Source of the DNA: Oscillospiraceae bacterium
GTDB lineage: Bacteria > Bacillota > Clostridia > Oscillospirales > Oscillospiraceae
Assembly: GCA_017552325.1 (NCBI GenBank)
Contig: JAFZQE010000012.1
Span: forward strand, 1 to 64,000
Direction: 5' to 3'
Length of the DNA: 64,000 bases
Shown here: in pieces, positions 1-9,881 of the stretch
How the letters are laid out: every line of letters begins with the position of its first letter
Position numbering within the stretch: position 1 is the first letter of the stretch
Position numbers and translations under genes: made by a program
The notes under the pieces: model-generated
Seen by the model: only the letters and a program-made list of their open reading frames with translations
The model's database searches: none
Told to the model about the DNA's origin: nothing

Positions 1-139
1 CGTATCTGCAAACGTCGTGAAGAACGGCAAGAGCCCGAAGATCCGCGTTTACAAGATGAAGCCCAAAAAGGGTTACCGCAGGACCCAGGGCCACAGACAG
101 CCCTACACCAAGGTCCAGATCGAGACCATCAACGCCTGA
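1..139 (+). CDS. rplU: 50S ribosomal protein L21, C-terminal part (partial)
   Basis: Only the last 45 codons are in the window, read in the frame starting at base 2 and ending with TGA at 137-139. They contain the L21 C-terminal signature [17 protein letters not shown], which contacts 23S rRNA in the large subunit. The gene lies 41 bases upstream of rpmA, the universal rplU-rpmA pairing. In most Firmicutes a small protease gene (prp/ysxB) sits between these two genes. Here the gap is too short to hold it. Confidence 0.95.
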   Translation, partial: VSANVVKNGKSPKIRVYKMKPKKGYRRTQGHRQPYTKVQIETINA

Positions 140-180
140 TTTTTCCGCAACTGATTTTGACTAATGGAGGTGTAACCTAA

Positions 181-444
181 ATGGCACATAAAAAAGGTAT
201 GGGTTCTACCAAGAACGGCCGCGACAGCGAGTCCAAGCGTCTTGGCGCGAAGAGAGCCGATGGGCAGTTTGTCCTCGCCGGCAACATCCTTGTCAGACAG
301 CGCGGAACGAAGATTCACCCGGGCACCAACGTCGGTAAGGGTAAGGACGACACGCTGTTCTCCCTTGTGGACGGCACCGTGAAGTTCGAGCGCATGGGCA
401 AGGACCGCAAAAAGGTCTCTGTTTACGAAGAGATCGCTCAGTAA
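181..444 (+). CDS. rpmA: 50S ribosomal protein L27, without cleavable leader
   Basis: This 87-aa L27 of the large subunit reaches towards the peptidyl transferase centre with its basic N-terminus. It begins [18 protein letters not shown], which is the mature form of the protein. Most Firmicute L27 proteins carry a nine-residue leader ending in FF or a similar motif, removed by the protease Prp. Here the codon just before ATG is a TAA stop (178-180), so no leader can exist. A GGAGG lies ten bases upstream of the ATG. The gene is followed by an intrinsic terminator at 457-482 before obgE. Confidence 0.97.
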   Translation: MAHKKGMGSTKNGRDSESKRLGAKRADGQFVLAGNILVRQRGTKIHPGTNVGKGKDDTLFSLVDGTVKFERMGKDRKKVSVYEEIAQ

Positions 445-456
445 GCATTGCGAACA

Positions 457-482
457 GGCCGGACGAAAGTCCGGCCTTTTTC
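457..482 (+). terminator. Intrinsic terminator after rpmA
   Basis: A perfect 8-bp stem (GGCCGGAC / GTCCGGCC) with a GAAA tetraloop is followed by five T residues. It separates rpmA from obgE, and read-through probably feeds obgE. Confidence 0.85.
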
Positions 483-508
483 GTTGGTAGAAAGAAAGGA
501 GAGCTGTC

Positions 509-1792
509 ATGGCAGCTTCTTTTGTCGATAAAGCGAGGATCACGATCCGCGCCGGAAACGGCGGCGCGGGCGCTGTGGCCTTCCACCGCGAGAAATACAT
601 GGCGGCCGGCGGTCCCGACGGCGGCGACGGCGGACGCGGCGGGAATATCATCTTCACCGTGGACGACAACATGTCCACGCTAATGGATTTCCGCTACAAG
701 CGCAAATACGTGGCCGAAAACGGCATGCCCGGACAGGGCAAGCGCTGTTACGGCAGGGACGGGGAGTCCCTTTACATCAAGGTGCCGCGCGGCACGATCA
801 TCCGCGACACCGAGACCGGGGCCGTCATGCACGACATGTCCACCGGCGAGGACTGGGTCGCCGCAAAGGGCGGCCGCGGCGGCTGGGGCAACATGCACTT
901 CGCCACGCCGACCCGCCAGGTCCCGCATTTCGCCAAGCCAGGCCTCCCCGGCGAGAGCCACGACGTCACGCTGGAGCTGAAGCTGCTGGCCGACGTCGGC
1001 CTGGTGGGTTTCCCGAACGTCGGGAAATCGACGCTGCTGTCCGTCGTCAGCAAGGCGCATCCGAAGATCGCCAACTATCATTTCACGACCCTCTATCCCA
1101 ACCTCGGCGTCGTCTACGTCGACGAGGGCCGATCCTTTGTGATGGCCGATATCCCCGGCATCATCGAGGGCGCCTCCGAGGGTGCGGGCCTCGGGCACGA
1201 TTTCCTGCGCCACATCGACCGCTGCCGCCTGCTGGTGCATCTGGTCGACGTTTCCGGCAGCGAGGGCCGCGACCCGGTCGAGGATTTCGACGCGATCTGC
1301 AGCGAGCTGCGCGAATACAGCCCGGAGCTGGCCGAGCGCCCGATGATCGTCGCCGCCAACAAATGCGACCTGCTGGGGGACGAGCGGGAGAACATCGAGC
1401 GCCTCCGGCGCATGGCCGAGGCCAGCGGCTGCGAGTTCTTCGAGCTGAGCGCTGCGACGCATGAGGGCACGCGCGAGCTGGTGCAGGCCTGCGCCCGGCG
1501 TCTGGCCGAGCTGCCGCCGATCGCGCCCTTTGAAGCCGACTACGTCCCGCCCGAGCCCGTGATCGAGAGCGCGGAGGACCTCGAAATCAGCCATTTCGAC
1601 GACATGTGGATCGTGGAGGGCCCCTGGCTGCAGCGTCTGGTCGCGACGGTCAACTTCTCCGACTACGAAAGCCGCATGTTCTTCGACCGTGTCCTGCGCG
1701 AGGCCGGCGTTTTCGAGCGCATGGAGCAGATGGGCGTCAAGGACGGCGACACCGTCAGCATGTACGACCTGATGTTCGAGTATAAGGACTGA
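509..1792 (+). CDS. obgE: Obg-family GTPase (ribosome assembly / stress GTPase)
   Basis: This 427-aa GTPase acts in late 50S subunit assembly and in cell-cycle and stress control. The glycine-rich Obg fold spans about residues 1-158 (many GG pairs such as GGPDGGDGGRGG). The G domain follows, with a P-loop GFPNVGKS at 167-174, DIPG (G3) about 215 and NKCD (G4) about 287. A C-terminal OCT-type domain covers about 345-427. A GGAG precedes the ATG. The position after rplU-rpmA is the usual one. Length and motifs are complete. Confidence 0.96.
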   Translation: MAASFVDKARITIRAGNGGAGAVAFHREKYMAAGGPDGGDGGRGGNIIFTVDDNMSTLMDFRYKRKYVAENGMPGQGKRCYGRDGESLYIKVPRGTIIRDTETGAVMHDMSTGEDWVAAKGGRGGWGNMHFATPTRQVPHFAKPGLPGESHDVTLELKLLADVGLVGFPNVGKSTLLSVVSKAHPKIANYHFTTLYPNLGVVYVDEGRSFVMADIPGIIEGASEGAGLGHDFLRHIDRCRLLVHLVDVSGSEGRDPVEDFDAICSELREYSPELAERPMIVAANKCDLLGDERENIERLRRMAEASGCEFFELSAATHEGTRELVQACARRLAELPPIAPFEADYVPPEPVIESAEDLEISHFDDMWIVEGPWLQRLVATVNFSDYESRMFFDRVLREAGVFERMEQMGVKDGDTVSMYDLMFEYKD

Positions 1793-1814
1793 GCGGAGAC
1801 ACACAAATAAAAAA

Positions 1815-1849
1815 TTGCAGGAAAGAGAAAATCTTTCCTGCAACTTTTT
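1815..1849. terminator. Bidirectional terminator between obgE and the SASP gene
   Basis: A 12-bp perfect stem (TTGCAGGAAAGA with its complement) has a five-base loop, an A-run on its left and a T-run on its right. It can therefore terminate both the plus-strand obgE transcript and the convergent minus-strand SASP transcript. Confidence 0.85.
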
Positions 1850-1860
1850 GCTTTGAGAGC

Positions 1861-2061
1861 TTACTTCATACCGTTCTCGTAGGATTCGATCATCTTTTTG
1901 ACCATCTGACCGCCGACGGAACCGGCCTGACGGCTGGTGAGCTCGCCGTTGTAACCGTTCTTCAGGTTCACGCCGACCTCGGAAGCGGCTTCCATCTTGA
2001 ACTTGTCCATCGCTTCACGGGCAGAAGGATTGACCAGATGATTGCTGTTTCTGTTAGACAT
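1861..2061 (-). CDS. Alpha/beta-type small acid-soluble spore protein
   Basis: This 66-aa protein coats and protects DNA in the dormant forespore and is degraded at germination by the protease GPR. It shows both SASP signatures: the GPR-site region MEAASEVGVNL near residues 23-33 and the C-terminal block GELTSRQAGSVGGQMVKKMI. The start at 2061 (MSNRNSN) is preferred over an ATG nine bases upstream because AAAGGAG lies nine bases before it and would touch the earlier ATG. It is a single gene, convergent with obgE. Expression in the forespore under sigma G is expected from the family, but I could not identify a convincing sigma-G promoter. Confidence 0.93.
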   Translation of the reverse strand: MSNRNSNHLVNPSAREAMDKFKMEAASEVGVNLKNGYNGELTSRQAGSVGGQMVKKMIESYENGMK

Positions 2062-2208
2062 CGTTTGCATCTCCTTTTTTCGATTCGGGTTGCTTGCCCA
2101 CCCATAGCTTTTGCCGTCAGAAGCGACTTATACATCGAAAACAGGGAATTTTCCCCAGTATTGCTTTTGTAAACGTTTGTTTATTCTTTACATTTTTTCG
2201 AAATGTTA

Positions 2209-2238
2209 TTGACATTTTAGGGTGATATGCCGTATCAT
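2209..2238 (+). promoter_or_regulatory. Sigma-A-type promoter for the P-type-ATPase-like gene
   Basis: TTGACA (2209-2214), an 18-bp spacer and TATCAT (2233-2238) lie 54 bases before the ATG at 2292. The region 2071-2291 between the divergent SASP gene and this gene shows nothing else that I can support. Confidence 0.65.
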
Positions 2239-2291
2239 GAATCGATACAAAATATCATCCGGTTCTGCCATGGATACAGGAGGAATCATAT

Positions 2292-4703
2292 ATGGGAAAG
2301 CACGAAGCGCCTTCGACTGAGAAAAAGATCTCATCCGGAAAGGGTCTGCACGCGCAGCCCTCGGAGAAGTCCGGTTTTCAGCTGCCCGAGATCAGACTGC
2401 CCGAAATCAAGCTGTCCGAAATCAGGCTGCCTGAGATCAAAAAGCCCGATTTTTCAAAGCTGAAGGAGCGGATCAATGTCAAGGAGCTGTTCCGCCGCGA
2501 CAGCGGGGAAGAACTTGAGGACGATGAGGATTTTGACGACGAGGCCCCGGAGGACGAGGACGAGGTCAGGATCTATACCCGCAGAAAGGACGCGGAGAAG
2601 CCCGCTCCCGATGTGTCTCCGACGAAAAAAATGCCCGCTGTCGGCGCAGAGGAGCCGGAAGAGATTCCCGAGGCTCCCGCGGACGACGTGGAGATCCCGG
2701 ACGAGCCCGTCCGCTCCCGCCGTGACGCGCGCGAAGAGGCGCAGCGCGGCTTCAAGCTCCCGCAGCTGCCGCAGCTGCCCAAAGTCGATATGACCGGCGT
2801 CCGCGCCTTCTTTGTGAAGCTCGCGGCCTTCGGAACGGAAGAGGATTCGCCGCTGAGAAAGCTGCGCGTTTTCTCCTTCAGCAGGGAACAGGTCTTCTTC
2901 ACCGGCGCCTGCGCGCTCCTGTTCTTTATTCTGTCCCTTCTGCCCACCTATAACCCGCTGCGCTTTGTGCTCTATCTGATCCCCTTCCTGCTGCTTCTTG
3001 TCAATCCGCTTCTGGACGGGATCAAAGAGTTCCTGGACGGGGACATCCCGGGGCGCAATCTGCTGATCACGGTTGCGGCGATCGGCTTCCTCTGCCTCGG
3101 AAAGCCCTATGTGGCGATTTTCGTGCTGCTGATCCACCGCATCCTGATCCTTGCGGAATGCTATCTGTTTGAAAAGCGCGAGGGCATGCTCGACGAGCTG
3201 AGAGCGCTCGTTCCGCAGACCGCCGTGGCGGATACCGAGACGGGTCTGGAACGCAAGGACGTTCACGACTTTGCCGTCGACGAGATCATGTTTGTCCCCG
3301 CCGGCGAGGTCGTCGCGCTCGACGGCGTTGTGACCGAGGGTATCAGCACGCTGGATCTTTCCGCGCTCTGCGGAGACGGCGACAGTCTGGACGTCGGGGT
3401 CGACAGCCGCGTGTACGCCGGCTGCCGCAATCTGACCAATCCGCTCCGCGTCCGCGTTACCGGCAGTGCCGGGGAATCCACGGTCAGCCGCTTTGTCGAC
3501 CGCGCGGAGAAGGCGCTGCACAGCGATCCCTCCCGCGGCGGTCTCCTGCAGCGCATCGTGTCCTATGTCCCGATGGCGCTTGCGATCCTCGGCGTCGTTC
3601 TCGCGCTGATCGTTTCGATCATCACCCGCAGCTGGAGCGTCTGGCTCTACCGCGGTTTCCTGCTGATCGCGCTGGCCGGCTGCGGCGACCTGCTTCTGTC
3701 CGCGCGCATGGCCTATTACGCCGGCATCTTCGACGCGCTGAAGGAGGGCATCTCCTTCAAGAGCGCCGACGCGGTCGACCGCTATGCCACCTCCGACATG
3801 ATGATCTTCTCCAAGACCGGAACGATCACCGAGGGCAAGTACTCGGTCGTCGGCGTCTACCCGGTCGATTATACCGAAAAGGATCTGCTCACCATCGCCG
3901 CACTGGCCGAGTGCCAGTCCATGCATCCCATCGCCATAGCCCTCCGCGACGCCTGCGGCATCGACATCCATCACCGCAGCGACATCACGCTCCTGGAGGA
4001 GACGCAGGGCCGCGGCATCCACACCCTCTTCGGCGGCAGGAACGTCTATGTCGGCAATTCCGCGCTGCTGATCGACCACAATATTGTGTTCGACGTTCCC
4101 TCCCACAAGGGCACCGTCATCCACGTCGCGGTCGACAACAAATATGCCGGCTGCATCGTGCTCAACGACAAGATCCGCGACGGCGCCTTTGAGTCGATCG
4201 AGGAGCTGCGCCTGCACGGCATCCGCGCCGCCGTGATGCTCACCGGCGACGTCCGTTCGATGGCCCGTCCGATCGCTTCCGCGCTGAACTTCGACATGGT
4301 CAAGTGCGAGCTGTCCACCCAGAACAAGCAGGAGGCGCTCGATTATCTCCGCGAGAGCAAGGGCAACAGCGCCGCGATCGCCTATGTCAGCTGCAAGGAC
4401 GAGGATCTGCCTCTGCTCGAGCGCGCCGACGTCGGCGTCGGCTTCCATGCGCTCAGGCAGGTAAGCATGCTGGAGGCTGCCTCCGTGCTGATCATGAATC
4501 AGAAGATCATGCAGGTCCCGCAGTCCCTGTTCAGGGCGAAGAAGATCGCGCTGGCCGTGCTGCTGAGCGTGTGCATCATGCTCGGCATGGAGCTGCTGAT
4601 GGTCGTCCTCGGCCTTTGCGGCGTCGTCAGCGTCTGGTTTGCGATGCTGATGGTACTGCTCGCCCGGGTCGGCACGCTCGTCTACGCCATCTACTTCCGT
4701 TAA
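2292..4703 (+). CDS. P-type-ATPase-like membrane protein with all catalytic motifs degraded
   Basis: This 803-aa protein has the layout of a heavy-metal (P1B-like) P-type ATPase after a long charged cytoplasmic extension (about 1-185). The extension includes an LPEI repeat and acidic stretches. Membrane helices follow from about 200, then an A-domain-like region (about 300-400), a P/N-domain region (about 490-720) and C-terminal helices. The catalytic signatures are lost. The phosphorylated aspartate of DKTGT is serine (SKTGT, Ser507). The A-domain TGES is replaced by CGDGDS near 360-365. The CPC metal motif of the membrane domain reads GCGD (463-466). GDGxND is replaced by SCKDED (700-705). 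Folding motifs such as HP (MHPIA) and MLTGD remain. It is therefore probably a non-pumping pseudoenzyme or a sensor/scaffold; the ligand is unknown. A HAD phosphatase gene starts one base after its stop. Confidence 0.8.
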   Translation: MGKHEAPSTEKKISSGKGLHAQPSEKSGFQLPEIRLPEIKLSEIRLPEIKKPDFSKLKERINVKELFRRDSGEELEDDEDFDDEAPEDEDEVRIYTRRKDAEKPAPDVSPTKKMPAVGAEEPEEIPEAPADDVEIPDEPVRSRRDAREEAQRGFKLPQLPQLPKVDMTGVRAFFVKLAAFGTEEDSPLRKLRVFSFSREQVFFTGACALLFFILSLLPTYNPLRFVLYLIPFLLLLVNPLLDGIKEFLDGDIPGRNLLITVAAIGFLCLGKPYVAIFVLLIHRILILAECYLFEKREGMLDELRALVPQTAVADTETGLERKDVHDFAVDEIMFVPAGEVVALDGVVTEGISTLDLSALCGDGDSLDVGVDSRVYAGCRNLTNPLRVRVTGSAGESTVSRFVDRAEKALHSDPSRGGLLQRIVSYVPMALAILGVVLALIVSIITRSWSVWLYRGFLLIALAGCGDLLLSARMAYYAGIFDALKEGISFKSADAVDRYATSDMMIFSKTGTITEGKYSVVGVYPVDYTEKDLLTIAALAECQSMHPIAIALRDACGIDIHHRSDITLLEETQGRGIHTLFGGRNVYVGNSALLIDHNIVFDVPSHKGTVIHVAVDNKYAGCIVLNDKIRDGAFESIEELRLHGIRAAVMLTGDVRSMARPIASALNFDMVKCELSTQNKQEALDYLRESKGNSAAIAYVSCKDEDLPLLERADVGVGFHALRQVSMLEAASVLIMNQKIMQVPQSLFRAKKIALAVLLSVCIMLGMELLMVVLGLCGVVSVWFAMLMVLLARVGTLVYAIYFR
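2382..2441 (+). repeat. Four tandem 15-bp repeats encoding LPEI(R/K)
   Basis: Four in-frame copies of a 15-bp unit encode LPEIR, LPEIK, LSEIR and LPEIK (residues 31-50 of the P-type-ATPase-like protein). Third-position differences between copies suggest an old repeat kept at the protein level. Confidence 0.85.
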
Positions 4704-4704
4704 G

Positions 4705-5265
4705 ATGAAGGTCTACGACTTCGACAGAACCGTTTTCCATCCCGACAGCAGCGTTTGTTTTTTCCGCTTTTGCCTGAAGAAATACCCGTTCAGGGTCCTG
4801 CCGGTTTTGCCGAAAAGCCTCGTCCTTTTTCTCCGTTACCGGAGAGGGGACTGCGGCGCCGCGCCGCTGAAGGAGCAGCTCTTCTCCTTTTTGAAGCGCC
4901 TGGACGACGTGGATTCCGAGGTCGCCGCCTTCTGGTCGGCGAACAAGTACAGGCTGCAGCCCTGGTATCTGAAGCAGAAGCGGGAAGACGACCTGATCAT
5001 CTCCGCCTCGCCCGAATTCCTGCTCCGTCCGCTCACAGAGGAGCTGGGCGTTCGTCTGATCGCCACGCGGATGGACCGAAACACCGGCCGCATCGACGGC
5101 GAAAACTGCCACGACCGTGAAAAGGTCCTGCGTTTCCGGGCTTTGTACCAGGAGGAGAAGATCGAAGCCTTCTATTCCGACTCGCTGTCCGACGCGCCGC
5201 TCGCCGAGCTTGCAGAAGAGGCCTGGCTTGTGAAAAAGGGCTCGCTGAGCCCCTGGCCGAAATAA
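4705..5265 (+). CDS. HAD-superfamily (SerB-like, HAD-IB) phosphatase
   Basis: This 186-aa protein has the HAD motif I DFDRT (Asp5 nucleophile, Asp7 acid/base) at its very start, and SDSLSD near residue 155, matching motif III/IV that holds the Mg ion. It resembles the small HAD-IB phosphatases related to phosphoserine phosphatase; its substrate cannot be deduced. The ATG is one base after the stop of the P-type-ATPase-like gene, so the two are almost certainly translationally coupled. A strong terminator follows at 5272-5300, making a two-gene operon. Confidence 0.82.
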   Translation: MKVYDFDRTVFHPDSSVCFFRFCLKKYPFRVLPVLPKSLVLFLRYRRGDCGAAPLKEQLFSFLKRLDDVDSEVAAFWSANKYRLQPWYLKQKREDDLIISASPEFLLRPLTEELGVRLIATRMDRNTGRIDGENCHDREKVLRFRALYQEEKIEAFYSDSLSDAPLAELAEEAWLVKKGSLSPWPK

Positions 5266-5271
5266 CATGAA

Positions 5272-5300
5272 AAAGCCATTCGAAAGGATGGCTTTTTTTG
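5272..5300 (+). terminator. Intrinsic terminator
   Basis: The stem AAAGCCAT / ATGGCTTT is followed by a seven-T run. It closes the two-gene operon upstream of uvrA. Confidence 0.85.
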
Positions 5301-5323
5301 TTGTGATATTTCGGGATTAACTA

Positions 5324-5352
5324 TTGAAAGAAAGCCCGTTTTGAGGTAAAAT
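5324..5352 (+). promoter_or_regulatory. Sigma-A promoter of uvrA
   Basis: TTGAAA (5324-5329), a 17-bp spacer and TAAAAT (5347-5352) lie 64 bases before the uvrA ATG. I see no GAAC-type LexA box overlapping it, so damage induction is not evident from the sequence. Confidence 0.7.
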
Positions 5353-5416
5353 AAGTTATTGCATTCACAGTACGGGAAGTCCGGCCGGGCGATATGGAAA
5401 GACTGAGGAAAGATCT

Positions 5417-8248
<2,832 letters not shown>

Positions 8249-8283
8249 GTATTCTGAGAGATCATTCTATACGGAGGATCAAC

Positions 8284-9852
8284 ATGAGAAAAATCAGGAT
8301 CGCTTGTTTCCTTCTTGCCCTGCTTCTGCTTATCAGCGCCTGCGGCTCCGCAGAGACGCCTCCCGAAGAAACTTCCGCACCGACGGAAGAGCCGCTTCCC
8401 ACCGAAGCGCCTCCCGTCTATGAGTATACCGAGCCCTACGTCCGGCTGATGGAGCCCTGCGGCTCGGGCTTTGTCATTCAGAAAAACGTCCTGCAGATCG
8501 AGGTCGGAGCCCATACCTACCGCTTCGAGCCCTCGATCGGCGAGCAGGCGCGAAACGGATTCATCGCGGGCCAGGAGGCGCTCTGCCGCCTGCTGGACGA
8601 CAACGGGATCAGAACCGACGGCCTGTGCTTTTTCGTCTTTCCCGATTATCCGAACTGGACGGACTCTGCCAACGCCGTTGCCTATTACGGTCTGAATGCC
8701 GCGAAATCCTGGCAGCAGGCGCTGACGACCGTGCAGCTTGCGCGGGGTGACTACAGCAACTACGGCTGGCTGTACGCGCTTTCCGATCATCTGGCCTGGG
8801 ATCTCGGCTGGACGCGGGACGAGACGTCTGAAACGGACAACGGAATCGTCGACGGCACGCTGCTGAACCTCGTCTATCCTTGCTTTGACGGGTTTTACAG
8901 CTCGCCGGAGGATATCGCCGCCTGCAAGGCGCTCTCCAAAGAGCTGATGGCCGGGCTGGACGATATCTGGTCGGAGGAGGATTTCCTGCAGGCGAGAGAG
9001 CGCTATGCCGAAGAAAAGGGGATCGACTTTGCGCCGACCTATCTTGCCTTCGCCTATTACAGCCCGAGCTGTAAGCTGAAGACACGAGGGATGTATCTGG
9101 AGTTCTTCCGGACGAACAGCTTCACGGAGGACCGGTATTACACGCTCGGCTACATCGACGAGGATTATATGGCCACTCTCGGCGGCATGATCCGCGGCAT
9201 CGGCTGGCTGGAGGATTATCTGACGCAGCTGCGTGATACCTTCGGAATCGACGATCCCTCGCTCCTGCCCGTCTATCTGAACGACGACGCGGGCCGCTAT
9301 GCGGACATCACCTATGCCGCCTATTTTGAGGTGACCAAGGACGGCGGACGCATCACCGGCGTCTGCGTTCCGATCATGGCGCATGAATATGTTCATTATC
9401 TCTACTGGCTCCGCGGCGGAGAGAATGATTCGGCCTATGAGGACTGGATCAACGAGGTCGTGGCATGCTATTACAATCTCCCGGGAGATTTTGAGATTAC
9501 CCGAAACTATTATGAGAAATACCTGCCGGAGCTTCTTGAGGATTACACGGAACTGACCGGGGAGGACTATGACGATATCAGCGATTACATCCGCCTTCTC
9601 CGGATCTATTACCGTACCGCGGAAGACGTGAAGCCCTATCGCTACTATCTGATCAGCGACTACGATCTCAGGCCCGTCTTCGGCGATTACTTTGTCCGCA
9701 CCTACGGAGAGGAGGTCTTTCTCGAGTGGGCGCTCCATCCCTCGCGGGTCAGACAGCTCACCGGCAAGACGACAAGCGAGATCATCAGCGACTGGTGCGA
9801 GGATATGGACAATCCGGAGAATGATTTGCTTTATTCTCTTCCAGCCGCCTGA
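8284..9852 (+). CDS. Lipoprotein with HExxH zinc-peptidase motif
   Basis: This 522-aa protein begins with a type II signal peptide (MRKIRI, a hydrophobic stretch and lipobox LISAC), so it should be anchored outside the membrane by a lipid on Cys. A Thr/Pro/Glu-rich linker follows. HEYVH at 367-371 with Glu391 twenty residues later (WINEVV) fits a gluzincin-type zinc metallopeptidase. I recognise no named family; the substrate is unknown. The start at 8284 (GGAGG nearby, clear signal peptide) is preferred over an in-frame start 39 bases upstream. It lies between uvrA and recD2 with short gaps and no clear terminator. Confidence 0.75.
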   Translation: MRKIRIACFLLALLLLISACGSAETPPEETSAPTEEPLPTEAPPVYEYTEPYVRLMEPCGSGFVIQKNVLQIEVGAHTYRFEPSIGEQARNGFIAGQEALCRLLDDNGIRTDGLCFFVFPDYPNWTDSANAVAYYGLNAAKSWQQALTTVQLARGDYSNYGWLYALSDHLAWDLGWTRDETSETDNGIVDGTLLNLVYPCFDGFYSSPEDIAACKALSKELMAGLDDIWSEEDFLQARERYAEEKGIDFAPTYLAFAYYSPSCKLKTRGMYLEFFRTNSFTEDRYYTLGYIDEDYMATLGGMIRGIGWLEDYLTQLRDTFGIDDPSLLPVYLNDDAGRYADITYAAYFEVTKDGGRITGVCVPIMAHEYVHYLYWLRGGENDSAYEDWINEVVACYYNLPGDFEITRNYYEKYLPELLEDYTELTGEDYDDISDYIRLLRIYYRTAEDVKPYRYYLISDYDLRPVFGDYFVRTYGEEVFLEWALHPSRVRQLTGKTTSEIISDWCEDMDNPENDLLYSLPAA

Positions 9853-9881
9853 GCGCATATTAACAAAACACGGAGACACAC

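Noticed and set aside
140..180. A prp (ysxB) gene between rplU and rpmA
   Set aside because: The 41-base gap cannot encode it; only the rpmA ribosome site is present.
5300..5416. LexA box upstream of uvrA
   Set aside because: No GAAC-N4-GTTC or ATCTT-N3-AAGAT palindrome overlaps the promoter.
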